DNA from: Helicobacter salomonis | GTDB taxonomy: Bacteria; Campylobacterota; Campylobacteria; Campylobacterales; Helicobacteraceae | Direction of reading: 5' to 3' | Assembly (NCBI RefSeq): GCF_017979425.1 | Contig: NZ_JAERIS010000012.1 | Location: 1-42,412, forward strand | Length of the DNA: 42,412 nt | Shown: positions 1 to 7,943 of the stretch, in pieces | How the letters are laid out: each line of letters opens with the position of its first letter | How positions within the stretch are numbered: the first letter of the stretch is position 1 | Made by a program: the position numbers and the translations under genes | Notes under the pieces: generated by a model | Databases searched by the model: none | What the model saw: only the letters and a program-made list of their open reading frames with translations | Told to the model about the DNA's origin: nothing

Positions 1-401
1 GTGGAATTGGTGATAGAGCCTGCTTGCGCATTATAACCCTTGCCCAGTAGAATACAGCCCAGACTATCTATGGCATCATTGCCAATGTGGATCATGATAC
101 GCCTCTTGGCAAAGTTAGGGTTGCTAGGGTCATGTAACCAGATGGCCTTATGCCGCCCATTGGCCCCCTTGTTTTTATAGGCAGCAGGCACGCAGACAGA
201 GCTATCTGCCCAGTGTAGGCTATAAGTGCGCGCCACTATGGGCTTGTCTTTGTTGCTCTCATCAGTAGGGATGCCTGCATTCTCCATGGTGTAACAGCTA
301 AACACCTCTTGGCCCTCTAGGGTGCACACGCGCAAACGCCCCAGCGTGCCTGCCTCTTTTTTGCCTTTTTTAAAGACCTCACAACGGAGGGAGGTTTTGA
401 T
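1..401 (-). CDS. DUF5675 family protein, 3' end cut by window edge, start codon absent
   Basis: An open frame of about 133 codons runs off the left edge. It contains GRLRVCTLEGQEVFSCYTMEN near its N-terminus and IHIGNDAIDSLGCILLG near the visible C-terminus. I recognise this as the DUF5675 pattern, a family common in phages and in Helicobacter accessory regions; its biochemical role is unknown. The N-terminus is odd. The frame is closed by TAG at 402-404, and no ATG, GTG or TTG lies between it and the conserved core. In the same frame upstream, a GTG at 443 is followed by 13 codons (ending WYDKNSIT) and then the TAG. The gene may therefore carry a premature stop in its first 15 codons, or use a rare start such as ATC at 401. 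Whether it is functional is open. It lies just downstream of the outer membrane protein gene on the same strand. Confidence 0.6.
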   Translation of the reverse strand, partial: MKTSLRCEVFKKGKKEAGTLGRLRVCTLEGQEVFSCYTMENAGIPTDESNKDKPIVARTYSLHWADSSVCVPAAYKNKGANGRHKAIWLHDPSNPNFAKRRIMIHIGNDAIDSLGCILLGKGYNAQAGSITNS

Positions 402-454
402 CTAGGTTATCGAGTTTTTATCATACCACCGTATCTGGATCACCCATGTTTGAA

Positions 455-2137
455 TCAGAATAAGTATTCCAGCATGAAATAGACACTGAGATCAGAAGGT
501 TTGTTGTCTAAGAAATAGTGGGCATCTTGCCAGTCTATCATGAATGTCTTAGTCCCTGCAAAGGGGCTTCTAACCCCTAATTTGTAAACCCATCTAGCAT
601 GCTGGTATCTTAAACCGATATCAAACATAGTTTGATCCCAAAGAAATCTCTTGGAGCCATAGTCTGAAAACTGTAGCTTTTCGGCAAAACCCGCGTAGAC
701 ACCAAAGAAGTTGGTTTTGCCTACAAGTAGATCTACGAGCAAATTAGCCGAAAAGAGCACATAAGCCGCATTCAGCTTTTTTAGTACTTGATCTGCGCTA
801 GCGGGGTCATAAAAAGTGTAGCCCCCTAGAGCGCTAGCATCTATCCCCAGGTGTTTTAAAAAGAAGTATTGTCCACCGAACCCAGCTCCGACACTATAAC
901 TCTTATCTTGCCAAAATGAGCTAGTGTGGTGAGATAGAGAATTGATAAAAGTTTTAGCAGCAACACCCACAGAAGCAGGGAGGGGATTAAAAAATGGACT
1001 GGGGGGTGTTGTAGGAGTGCTCCAGCTAGGAGGGGCCGGTTTGGTAGGTGAAGGGAAATTAGTCTCTGGAGTGCCTAACACTCCCTTCAGACTGCTACCC
1101 TGTGTGGCATTGAGTACAGTTAATTGCGTGTCATACACAGCTTGAAGTCCTGCCAGGGCTATCTGGGCGACTCCTGGCCCAAGTTTCCCGGCATTTGCGA
1201 GTTGTTGAATAGTGAGAAGTTCGCGTTGAAACCACGCAAAAGCGGCGATCACCTCTTGGTTATTAACCCCCCCATTAGGATCAAACGGACTGGGTCCTCC
1301 AAAATTAAAACTCTTTTGGAAACACTGCTCAAAGGTGATACTCTGTGTGTTGCATACGCTATTCTGTCCATATTGTACAGCATTCTCGTACTCACGAGGT
1401 GTCAGTATTCTATAGTTGTTACCATTATTAGCCATCTCTTCAAAGTTTTGCAACACCGCATTCATCTGGTTTAGCAGGGCTTGCATACTGACATTGTTAT
1501 TAAAAGTCCCGTCTGGATTTACACCAACGGGATTTGTCAATTCATTTTTGATATTGTCTGCTACTGCCTGATACTGCTGGCGATCTCGGTCTACTTTAGC
1601 GACCTCTTGGTCATAATTTTGTGTGTCTTGATTCATAGTCGCATTATATTGTTTAACTGCCTCCAAAAAACTCGCGGTAGTTTTTTCATAGTTTTGGAGG
1701 GCTTGTTCCATATTTTGCAGGGTAGCTTTCTCGGGCACTCCCTTTAATTTTTGTAAATCTTGTTGCGCTCCCGCCAAGAAAGATTGGAGTCTTTTTAGCT
1801 GATCTGGGTTGATAGCCAGAGGCGATCCCGTTTTTTGTTGCGCATCTACGCTGGCTATCAATTGATCCAAGGCATTTTTAGCCTTACCTAGTTGAGTGCT
1901 GAAAGATTGCTGGAGTGCCTTAGCGGGAATTTGATTAAAAGTGGTAACTGGAGTGGGGTCCTTTTGGCGATTTGCCTCTATATTAGTGACGGCTAACTCT
2001 CCGGCTACGAAGAACCCATTTCTGATGTCTGCTCTTAATGAGGCGGTGGAAGCCAGAGTGAGAACTAGGAAGAACCCGCCACAAGGTAACGCCGAGTACC
2101 ATTTTGATATCTTAGGTATTTGAGAATTTGCTAGCAT
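455..2137 (-). CDS. Hop-like outer membrane protein, 560 aa
   Basis: Probable outer membrane beta-barrel protein of the large Helicobacter OMP families. The N-terminus has a long signal-like stretch (about residues 17-36, SALPCGGFFLVLTLASTASLRA), then a mature start rich in GFFVAGELAVTN. Residues about 60-350 are rich in Gln, Asn, Ala and Leu and look helical, with one cysteine pair (SVCNTQSITFEQC), as in Hop adhesin passenger regions. The last 170 residues show alternating aromatic and polar residues typical of barrel strands (GGYTFYDP, GLRYQHARWVYKLGVRSPF), and the chain ends in Phe (YFMLEYLF), the usual sorting signal for barrel assembly. The start ATG follows AAAGAGAATTGAA, a moderate ribosome site. 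A -10 lies about 60 nt upstream. No phase-variable repeat is seen in the promoter or signal region. The receptor or function cannot be told from sequence. Confidence 0.85.
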   Translation of the reverse strand: MLANSQIPKISKWYSALPCGGFFLVLTLASTASLRADIRNGFFVAGELAVTNIEANRQKDPTPVTTFNQIPAKALQQSFSTQLGKAKNALDQLIASVDAQQKTGSPLAINPDQLKRLQSFLAGAQQDLQKLKGVPEKATLQNMEQALQNYEKTTASFLEAVKQYNATMNQDTQNYDQEVAKVDRDRQQYQAVADNIKNELTNPVGVNPDGTFNNNVSMQALLNQMNAVLQNFEEMANNGNNYRILTPREYENAVQYGQNSVCNTQSITFEQCFQKSFNFGGPSPFDPNGGVNNQEVIAAFAWFQRELLTIQQLANAGKLGPGVAQIALAGLQAVYDTQLTVLNATQGSSLKGVLGTPETNFPSPTKPAPPSWSTPTTPPSPFFNPLPASVGVAAKTFINSLSHHTSSFWQDKSYSVGAGFGGQYFFLKHLGIDASALGGYTFYDPASADQVLKKLNAAYVLFSANLLVDLLVGKTNFFGVYAGFAEKLQFSDYGSKRFLWDQTMFDIGLRYQHARWVYKLGVRSPFAGTKTFMIDWQDAHYFLDNKPSDLSVYFMLEYLF

Positions 2138-2194
2138 TTCAATTCTCTTTGAAAAAGTTAAGGTCCATTAAAGGAAGCCTTTTTAGAGCCCCGC

Positions 2195-2200
2195 ATTATA
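2195..2200 (-). promoter_or_regulatory. Predicted -10 box for the outer membrane protein gene
   Basis: A perfect TATAAT on the minus strand, followed by GCGGGGCTC. It places transcription start about 50 nt before the ATG at 2137. Helicobacter vegetative promoters are defined mainly by the -10 box, so no -35 is expected. No homopolymer tract that could switch the promoter is visible. Confidence 0.5.
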
Positions 2201-2383
2201 GTGGAATTTCGCTGAAGTCCTGCTGTCGTTAAGAAAAAACACCACCCTGTCGGAATGACAAGACGGCCTTAGAGGAGCTCGAACAATCCATCTGGATAAA
2301 CTGAAGAGCAAAACCTCGCAGGCATACGCCTTTAAGGTTCATTTGAGCCTGAGTGAAGTCCCCGCCCCCTGTGCCACGAAACT

Positions 2384-2413
2384 CCTAACTTTAGCTATGG
2401 GGAGTATGCCAAT
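2384..2413 (+). mobile_element. Orphan IS200/IS605-like right end (copy A)
   Basis: This 30-nt stretch matches the reverse complement of 26858-26887 at 28 of 30 positions (core CTTTAGCTATGGGGAGTATG). ACTCC at 2381-2385 can pair with GGAGT at 2401-2405, with a TAACTTTAGCTA loop between, so it can form the subterminal hairpin expected of IS200/IS605 right ends. It ends in GCCAA where copy B has GTCAA; TCAA is, from memory, the right cleavage site of ISHp608-type elements. Just upstream (about 2301-2340) the plus strand can be read as a stretch ending SKTSQAYAFK, which resembles a decayed TnpB C-terminus, but no open transposase frame remains. The rest of the gap 2138-2422 holds only the OMP promoter. 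Confidence 0.5.
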
Positions 2414-2422
2414 CTTTGGAGG

Positions 2423-3757
2423 TTAGCGCACTTTACCACATGCCTCTTCAAAGCCCATTTTGCAAGCAATTTTGTAATGTTCTTGTGCCTTTTCCCAGTT
2501 ATAGTCAACTCCCTGCGCATTGTTGTACATCCGCCCGATTTCGTAGTAACTGGCTCCATTGCCCATCTCTGCGCCCTTTTGGTAGTATTCTAAAGCCTGC
2601 TTGTAATCTTGTCTAACATACCATCTATACACATAAACCCCGTCTTTGTAGATACTGCCTAGCATGGCATAGGCATTAGCATCTCCATTTTTTCCCTTCT
2701 CTTTATAAAATTCGATCACCTTTTGGTAGCGTGCGTTAATCGCCTCTTTATCTTCAGACACACCCTTAACCTTGCCGCGCGCCAACATGGTTGCCAGGCG
2801 GTATTCCCCATCGCCACTTTTCAACTTAGAAGCCTCTTGATAATATTCCATAGCCTTTTGGTAATCTTGAGGCACGCCATCGCCCTCGTAGTACATATTG
2901 CCTAAGCGCACATACGCGCTCGCATCACCCTTATTGCCAGCTTCCAAATAGTGTTTCAAGGCTTGCTGGTAGTATTCACGTGCCTTTTGATAGTTTAAGG
3001 GTGCACCCTTGCCATTCTGGTAGATAAACGCTAAAAAATGGTAAGCCTGCCCGTCTCCTTTTTTAGCTGCCGCTTCGTAGTGTTCTAAAGCTTGGTTGTA
3101 GTCCTGATCTACCCCCCTGCCATAGTAATACATCACTCCCAGTCTATAATCTTTGGCTTGCCCCATCTTGGCAGCCTTTTGGTAATAACTAAAAGCCTTA
3201 GCATAATCCTGCTCGACCCCCTTGCCATTGTTGTAATACAAATCTCCGATGGCATTATATCCTCGCGCATCCCCCATTTCGCCCGCTTTTTCAAAGGCTT
3301 CTATGGCCTTTTTAAAGTCCAAAGTCACACCTTGCCCGTTGGCATGGTTTTCTCCTAAGCGCATATAGGCCTCAGCCCCTGCAGGCGCAGTTGCGTTTTT
3401 TGTCTCTGTGACTTTGGGTTGCTGCACCTGTGGCTGTGTTTTTATGCCAGATTGCGGATTCTCGCGTTGGGCATGGGCAATGTCCATCGCCTTTCGAAAG
3501 TACGCGCTAGCTTTTTGGCTGTCCTTGGGTACACCTGCACCAATTAAATACATATTTGCTAAGCCCCGGTAAGCATCTGCGCTCCCCAATTCCGCAGCTT
3601 GTTGATAATTTTCTAGAGCCTTGGCATAGTCTTTATGTCTATAAGCTTCCTTAGCTGCAGAGAGATATTCGTCTACCTTTTGATCAGCAAGAGCCACAGA
3701 AAAACCTAGCAACACGCCTAAAGTTACACGGCATGCACCACTCTTTGTCATGCTCAT
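2423..3757 (-). CDS. Secreted Sel1-repeat (SLR) protein, Hcp-like
   Basis: A secreted solenoid protein of about 444 residues. The start chosen is the ATG at 3757, which follows a strong GGAGG at good spacing; an in-frame ATG at 3778 lacks a ribosome site. The N-terminus MSMTKSGACRVTLGVLLGF reads as a signal peptide cleaved near ALA-D. The rest is about nine to ten Sel1-type repeats of roughly 36 residues with the pattern AxxxLGxxYxxGxGVxxDYxKAxEYYQKA. Helicobacter cysteine-rich Hcp proteins have the same fold, but there each repeat normally carries a disulfide. Here cysteines are nearly absent from the repeats, with one pair only in the last (IACKMGFEEAC). It is thus a cysteine-poor relative. 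SLR proteins usually act in protein-protein contacts; a ligand or beta-lactam-binding role cannot be inferred. Confidence 0.85.
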   Translation of the reverse strand: MSMTKSGACRVTLGVLLGFSVALADQKVDEYLSAAKEAYRHKDYAKALENYQQAAELGSADAYRGLANMYLIGAGVPKDSQKASAYFRKAMDIAHAQRENPQSGIKTQPQVQQPKVTETKNATAPAGAEAYMRLGENHANGQGVTLDFKKAIEAFEKAGEMGDARGYNAIGDLYYNNGKGVEQDYAKAFSYYQKAAKMGQAKDYRLGVMYYYGRGVDQDYNQALEHYEAAAKKGDGQAYHFLAFIYQNGKGAPLNYQKAREYYQQALKHYLEAGNKGDASAYVRLGNMYYEGDGVPQDYQKAMEYYQEASKLKSGDGEYRLATMLARGKVKGVSEDKEAINARYQKVIEFYKEKGKNGDANAYAMLGSIYKDGVYVYRWYVRQDYKQALEYYQKGAEMGNGASYYEIGRMYNNAQGVDYNWEKAQEHYKIACKMGFEEACGKVR

Positions 3758-3787
3758 ACCATCCTCCGCCATTGACAAAATTAAAAC

Positions 3788-3793
3788 ATTCTA
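3788..3793 (-). promoter_or_regulatory. Predicted extended -10 (TGC-TAGAAT) for the Sel1-repeat gene
   Basis: Minus-strand TGCTAGAAT lies about 30 nt before the ATG at 3757, giving a leader of roughly 25 nt that includes the GGAGG ribosome site. It overlaps the right arm of a perfect inverted repeat (3792-3806). Confidence 0.45.
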
Positions 3794-3806
3794 GCATAAA
3801 ATGCTA
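3792..3806 (-). terminator. Inverted repeat, possible terminator of the pyrH-amiA operon
   Basis: TAGCAT-AAA-ATGCTA is a perfect 6-bp dyad with a 3-nt loop. Read on the minus strand it follows the last gene of the operon (stop at 3838) by about 30 nt and is followed by GAATGTTTTAATTTTG, a loose U-rich tail. It could be a weak intrinsic terminator, an operator over the Sel1 gene promoter, or both. Confidence 0.35.
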
Positions 3807-3837
3807 CACTGTGTGGATTGTATCTGTACCAAATCAG

Positions 3838-4569
3838 CTAATGAAGCTTTGTGCTATGATCTGTGTTGCGCATGCTCTCATGCATCCACTCCCCCATCCA
3901 TGCTAAAATCCCTAGCCAGAAAAAAGCCTGCCGTGCGTTTTCCTGATCCACGATTACGGGGGCACAGAGCATGAACACAACCAAGCCTGCGCTTAATACC
4001 AACAAATTCGCGTATTCATAAACTCCCAAATACTCTTTATGGCGGGCTATCAACCCCACAAGACCCACAAGCATAGCTACAAAGAAAACAAAATCCAGTG
4101 TATTACACTGGGGATATAAATAAGTTTGAAATCCACAAGCAAATACCCAGATGATACAAGTGTTGAGTGAGGGCGCGAAATTTAGCAAGATGGGAATACG
4201 GGCATAATGTGTCCACAATCCGCCCAAAGTTATAAGGACTAGTGCATAGGCTCCCCAAATAAAAAAAACATGCCCATCTAGTAAGGCTAAGTATAGAAAT
4301 CCCACACAGCTCCCCAGTGCGATCAGTTTAGGCGTTAAGGCATTGTGTTTGGAAGCGCGTATAAAATAGAAAAGTGAGCCCAATGATCCTAGAAAATGGA
4401 GTGAATACACGAATTTAGGATAAAAGCGTTCGTTCAAGAGACTGAATAGCTGGACGAAGTTGTGGTTAAAATGCGAGAATAGCAAGGCTAGAGCATTGCA
4501 CACTACCAGCACAAAGAACACAGAGGCAACGAAGACTTTATAAGGTGTAGCCTTTTTGGAAAACATCAA
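3838..4569 (-). CDS. Polytopic inner membrane protein of unknown function, 243 aa
   Basis: Not recognised as a named family. The protein is almost entirely hydrophobic, with about seven predicted membrane spans (for example VFVASVFFVLVVCNALALLF near residue 12, LIALGSCVGFLYLALLDG, GAYALVLITLGGLW, FVFFVAMLVGLVGLIA, LLVLSAGLVVFMLCAPVIV, and FFWLGILAWMGEW near the end). It starts with ATG overlapping the amiA stop by 4 nt, so it is probably translationally coupled to amiA and is the last gene of the pyrH operon. Position next to an amidase hints at an envelope role, but this is only context. No catalytic motif was seen. Confidence 0.75.
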   Translation of the reverse strand: MMFSKKATPYKVFVASVFFVLVVCNALALLFSHFNHNFVQLFSLLNERFYPKFVYSLHFLGSLGSLFYFIRASKHNALTPKLIALGSCVGFLYLALLDGHVFFIWGAYALVLITLGGLWTHYARIPILLNFAPSLNTCIIWVFACGFQTYLYPQCNTLDFVFFVAMLVGLVGLIARHKEYLGVYEYANLLVLSAGLVVFMLCAPVIVDQENARQAFFWLGILAWMGEWMHESMRNTDHSTKLH

Positions 4570-5624
4570 AAATTCTTGCTTACAAAGCTATCAATGCCAT
4601 TGGCAATTCCCTTGGCCAATCCTTGCTGGTAGGTTTTATTCTGAATGCGCTTGGCCTCAAAGGGATTAGAATTATAGCCAATTTCAATGAGTACGGAGGG
4701 CATGAGCGCGCCGGCTAACACCCAAAATGGTCCCTCGCGCACCCCGCCGTCTACCACATTCTTATAGGTACGACGCAACTGACTCAAAATTCCAAATTGG
4801 ATATCGATGGCAAGCTTATTGGAGGTAATTAGTCTTTGAGAATTTAGCGAATTTAAAAAGGAGAGTTTAGAAAAATAATCCATGACCTTGACATCATCTT
4901 GATTTTCTTGTTCAGCCACCTTGCGTGCGCGCTCACTGCGTGCTGTGGAGAGAAAATAGGTCTCTACCCCTTGAGGGTTAGTGGGGAAGTTTTTAGGGAT
5001 GGAGTTAGCATGGATTGAGATAAAGAGATCAGCGCCTTTGGCATTGGCAAAGTCGGTGCGATCCTTGAGGCTAATGTATGTGTCGTTGTTGCGAGTCATA
5101 AAAACGATGTAGTTACGCCTTTGTAGTTCTTGTTGTAGATATTTAGCCACAGAAAGCACAATCCACTTTTCGCATGCGCCATTTACCCCCCTAGCACCAC
5201 AATCATGTCCACCATGCCCGGCATCGACAACCACCTTGAAGCGTTTAGGAGAGTTGGAAGTCTGCGAGGGTGACGCGCTTTTAGTATGGAGTGTCGTAAT
5301 AATAATGTAGAGATGACGACCCGTATGTTTGAGCTTGTAAGTGCCTTCTGGATAAAGAATGAGCACCCTAGTCATGCCCATCTTTTCATGAGAGATGCTG
5401 ATTGAGGTTTGGTTCTCGAAGCGATAGTGTTTGGGGGGGACTTTAAGGTGTGCTTTGATTTCTAAAGCGCTTTTAAATTTACCTAAATGGATCTTTTTAA
5501 AGTGATGCTTATCAATATTCTGATCGAAACTCAAACGCACACTGCTCGTACCAAAGGGCACAACCTGCGTGATACTCAGGGCATGGGCATAGATTCCCAT
5601 GAGCAAACAAAGTATAAAGCGCAC
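4566..5624 (-). CDS. amiA: N-acetylmuramoyl-L-alanine amidase
   Basis: Zinc amidase of the Amidase_3 family, which cuts the amide bond between N-acetylmuramic acid and the stem peptide during cell separation; in H. pylori the homologue is also linked to coccoid conversion. Residues 1-15 form a signal peptide (FILCLLMGIYAHA). Residues about 20-105 resemble an AMIN-type targeting domain, followed by a Ser/Thr-rich linker. The catalytic domain starts with VVVDAGHGG (His137), continues with Glu152 (ACEKW) and His205 (ISIHANS), which are the expected zinc ligands, and has the catalytic glutamate in VLIEIGYNSNP. Start is GTG, four nucleotides after the preceding stop, with AGGGG upstream. All key residues are present. 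Confidence 0.93.
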   Translation of the reverse strand: MRFILCLLMGIYAHALSITQVVPFGTSSVRLSFDQNIDKHHFKKIHLGKFKSALEIKAHLKVPPKHYRFENQTSISISHEKMGMTRVLILYPEGTYKLKHTGRHLYIIITTLHTKSASPSQTSNSPKRFKVVVDAGHGGHDCGARGVNGACEKWIVLSVAKYLQQELQRRNYIVFMTRNNDTYISLKDRTDFANAKGADLFISIHANSIPKNFPTNPQGVETYFLSTARSERARKVAEQENQDDVKVMDYFSKLSFLNSLNSQRLITSNKLAIDIQFGILSQLRRTYKNVVDGGVREGPFWVLAGALMPSVLIEIGYNSNPFEAKRIQNKTYQQGLAKGIANGIDSFVSKNF

Positions 5625-5628
5625 CCAT

Positions 5629-6720
5629 TCAACCCCTGATCAATTCTTGCACGAGTTCGTGCACACTTAAGATGCGTTCAACCCGATAACCATTCGCCCC
5701 TGTAAAATAGAGACCCTCTTCGCGATTGCCTTGATAACTGCGCCCTAAGCCATCTGCAATACAATAACCCACTTTCTTAGCTTCTACTCCGCGATGGCAA
5801 GGTGCGACGCAGTTACTCACACAGGCGATTTTTGGGGCATTACCCTCTTGGATACGTTTAAGCACTCCTGTATTGATAGCACGGGCAGGATAGCCCACGG
5901 GGGATTTGATGAGTAAAATATCTTCTTTTTGCAAAGAGGGCAAAATATCAGCGTAAACCTTGGCATCGCATTCCTTTGTGCCTAAAAAGCGAGTTGCCAT
6001 CTGCACTCCACTAGCCCCTAGGCTTAACATGGTGTCAATATCTCTGCGATCCCAAATACCCCCTGCAGCAATGATAGGGATATTGCCCCACTCTTTGGAG
6101 GCCTCTACAATACCCGGAACTAAGTTTTCTAGTTGGAACTCTTCTTTGAAACAATCTTCGTATTTAAAACCCTGATGCCCCCCGCTCAAAGGACCTTCTA
6201 CAATCACTGCATCAGGCACACGTTTATAGCGTGCACTCCAGCGTTTACAGATGATGTGTAGAGCCTTAATAGAAGAGATAATAGGCACAAGGGCAACATT
6301 GGGAAAGTCCTTGGTAAATTCGGGCATGTTGGTGGGTAAGCCTGCTCCTGTGATGATCACATTAGCTCCCGCTTCGCACGCGTCACGCACCACTCGTCCG
6401 TATTCGTTGATTGCATGTAGAATATTAGCACCCAGGGGATTGTTTCCACAAATCTTACGGGCATTTTTAAAAATCTCATTTAAAGCTTGTTTAGAGTAGA
6501 AATTCAAGGCTTCAAAGGGTTTTTTGGCGACGATTTTCTCGACAAAACGCATATTTTTATAGTAGCCTGTGCCAACTGCCGAGATCACGCCCAAAATACC
6601 CTCTTTGGCAGCACTGCCAGCTAATTCGTCCCAACTAATTCCCACCCCCATACCCCCTTGAAAAATGGGATATCTGAGGGTGTGTTTGCCGATCTTAAGG
6701 GGTTTGAGTGTGGACAGCAT
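5629..6720 (-). CDS. Nitronate monooxygenase (2-nitropropane dioxygenase family)
   Basis: FMN-dependent TIM-barrel enzyme of 363 residues that oxidises alkyl nitronates such as propionate 3-nitronate to carbonyl compounds and nitrite. The N-terminal PIFQGGMGVGISWDELAGSAA, the central VEGPLSGGHQG and AAGGIWDRRDI, and LGASGVQMATRFLGT are typical FMN-binding parts of the family. The C-terminal third contains a cluster of cysteines (CVSNCVAPCHRG), which I note but cannot assign. ATG start with AAAGGG upstream, 11 nt after the tyrS stop. Homologues occupy the same place in H. pylori. The physiological substrate is unknown; family members have also been confused with FabK enoyl reductases. Confidence 0.88.
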   Translation of the reverse strand: MLSTLKPLKIGKHTLRYPIFQGGMGVGISWDELAGSAAKEGILGVISAVGTGYYKNMRFVEKIVAKKPFEALNFYSKQALNEIFKNARKICGNNPLGANILHAINEYGRVVRDACEAGANVIITGAGLPTNMPEFTKDFPNVALVPIISSIKALHIICKRWSARYKRVPDAVIVEGPLSGGHQGFKYEDCFKEEFQLENLVPGIVEASKEWGNIPIIAAGGIWDRRDIDTMLSLGASGVQMATRFLGTKECDAKVYADILPSLQKEDILLIKSPVGYPARAINTGVLKRIQEGNAPKIACVSNCVAPCHRGVEAKKVGYCIADGLGRSYQGNREEGLYFTGANGYRVERILSVHELVQELIRG

Positions 6721-6731
6721 GCATGACCCTT

Positions 6732-7934
6732 TTAATGGATGTGAACTAAGGCGAATTTTCTTTTTCCCACTTGCACAATATAAGACCCTTGGCTAAATTG
6801 GTAGTGGGCATCTGTGAGCACCTCGTGGTTGAGACGCACTCCTCCTCCAGCGATGTCTCTGCGCGCCTGCGAGCTAGAGGGGCAAAGTTGACTCTCCTTG
6901 AGCACATTGCCAATCCATACTCCTTTTTCAAAATGCCATTCTGGCATCTTGCTAGGGGTCTGTTTTTGGCTAAAGACTTTGTCAAATTCGGCCTTAGCGC
7001 CTTGGGCTTCTTGAGCAGAATGCCATCTCGTGGTGATCTCTAGGGCTAACTCTTCTTTGACTGCTTTGGGGTGAAGGCGTTGATCTTGCACACCCTGCTG
7101 TAGGGAGGCAATTTGAGTGAGGGTCTTGGTGCTTAAGAGCTCATAGTAACGCCACATCAAGGTGTCGCTAATACTTAAAAGCTTGGCATACATACTAGCA
7201 GGTTCTTGCGTGATACCAATGTAATTATCTAAACTCTTGCTCATCTTGTGTGTCCCATCCAAACCCTCTAGCAAGGGCATGGTGAGCACACTCTGTTCTT
7301 TGTTGAGCCCATAGGCGCGTTGCAAAAAGCGTCCCACCATCAGATTAAACTTTTGATCTGTGCCACCCAATTCTAAATCGCACTCTAGGGCGACTGAGTC
7401 GTAGCCTTGTAAAAGCGGATAGAGAAACTCTACAATACTAATGGGTTGGTTGTTTTGATAGCGTTTTTCAAAATCATCGCGCTCGAGCATGCGCGCCACG
7501 GAGAATTTGGAAGTGAGGGCGAGAATCCCAGAAGCCCCTAGAGGGTTAAGCCAAGCAGAGTTAAAACACACCTCTGTGAGGGCTGGATCGAGCGCTTTAA
7601 ACACTTGTTTTGCATAGGTTTTCGCATTTTTTTGCACTTCCTCTTCGCTCAAGGGTTTTCTAGTTTCACTCTTACCACTAGGGTCGCCAATGCGTGCGGT
7701 AAAGTCCCCGATGAGAAATTTCACAAACCCGCCATGCTTTTGCAGAGTAGCCAGCTTTTCTAAGAGCACAGCATGCCCTAGATGTAAATCAGGGGCAGTG
7801 GGATCAAAACCCGCCTTGACAATAAAGCGTTGCCCGGTTTGGTAAAAATGCGCTACACGACTCTGAAGATATTCAAGACCAATACACTCCCCCATGCCTT
7901 GGGTGATAGCACTCATCGCTTTCTCTACTTCCAT
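6732..7934 (-). CDS. tyrS: Tyrosyl-tRNA synthetase
   Basis: Class I aminoacyl-tRNA synthetase, 400 residues, charging tRNA-Tyr. The ATP signature appears as HLGH in KAGFDPTAPDLHLGH, a form typical of the TyrZ-like branch, and the second signature is KMSKS in GTHKMSKSLDNYIG. YDSVALECDLELGGTDQKFN is the expected active-site segment. The C-terminal 60 residues (SQARRDIAGGGVRLN) form an S4-like RNA-binding domain. ATG follows AAAGGA with 5-nt spacing, ten nucleotides after spoT. Complete, with no missing motif. Confidence 0.96.
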   Translation of the reverse strand: MEVEKAMSAITQGMGECIGLEYLQSRVAHFYQTGQRFIVKAGFDPTAPDLHLGHAVLLEKLATLQKHGGFVKFLIGDFTARIGDPSGKSETRKPLSEEEVQKNAKTYAKQVFKALDPALTEVCFNSAWLNPLGASGILALTSKFSVARMLERDDFEKRYQNNQPISIVEFLYPLLQGYDSVALECDLELGGTDQKFNLMVGRFLQRAYGLNKEQSVLTMPLLEGLDGTHKMSKSLDNYIGITQEPASMYAKLLSISDTLMWRYYELLSTKTLTQIASLQQGVQDQRLHPKAVKEELALEITTRWHSAQEAQGAKAEFDKVFSQKQTPSKMPEWHFEKGVWIGNVLKESQLCPSSSQARRDIAGGGVRLNHEVLTDAHYQFSQGSYIVQVGKRKFALVHIH

Positions 7935-7943
7935 GCTTGTCCT

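Noticed and set aside
455-2137. Phase-variable repeat tract in the outer membrane protein gene
   Set aside because: No CT-dinucleotide tract or homopolymer longer than about six bases was seen in the promoter or signal region.
5629-6720. Calling the nitronate monooxygenase FabK (enoyl-ACP reductase)
   Set aside because: The families are related, but the sequence and its neighbourhood match the H. pylori 2-nitropropane dioxygenase homologue, and no fatty-acid genes are adjacent.
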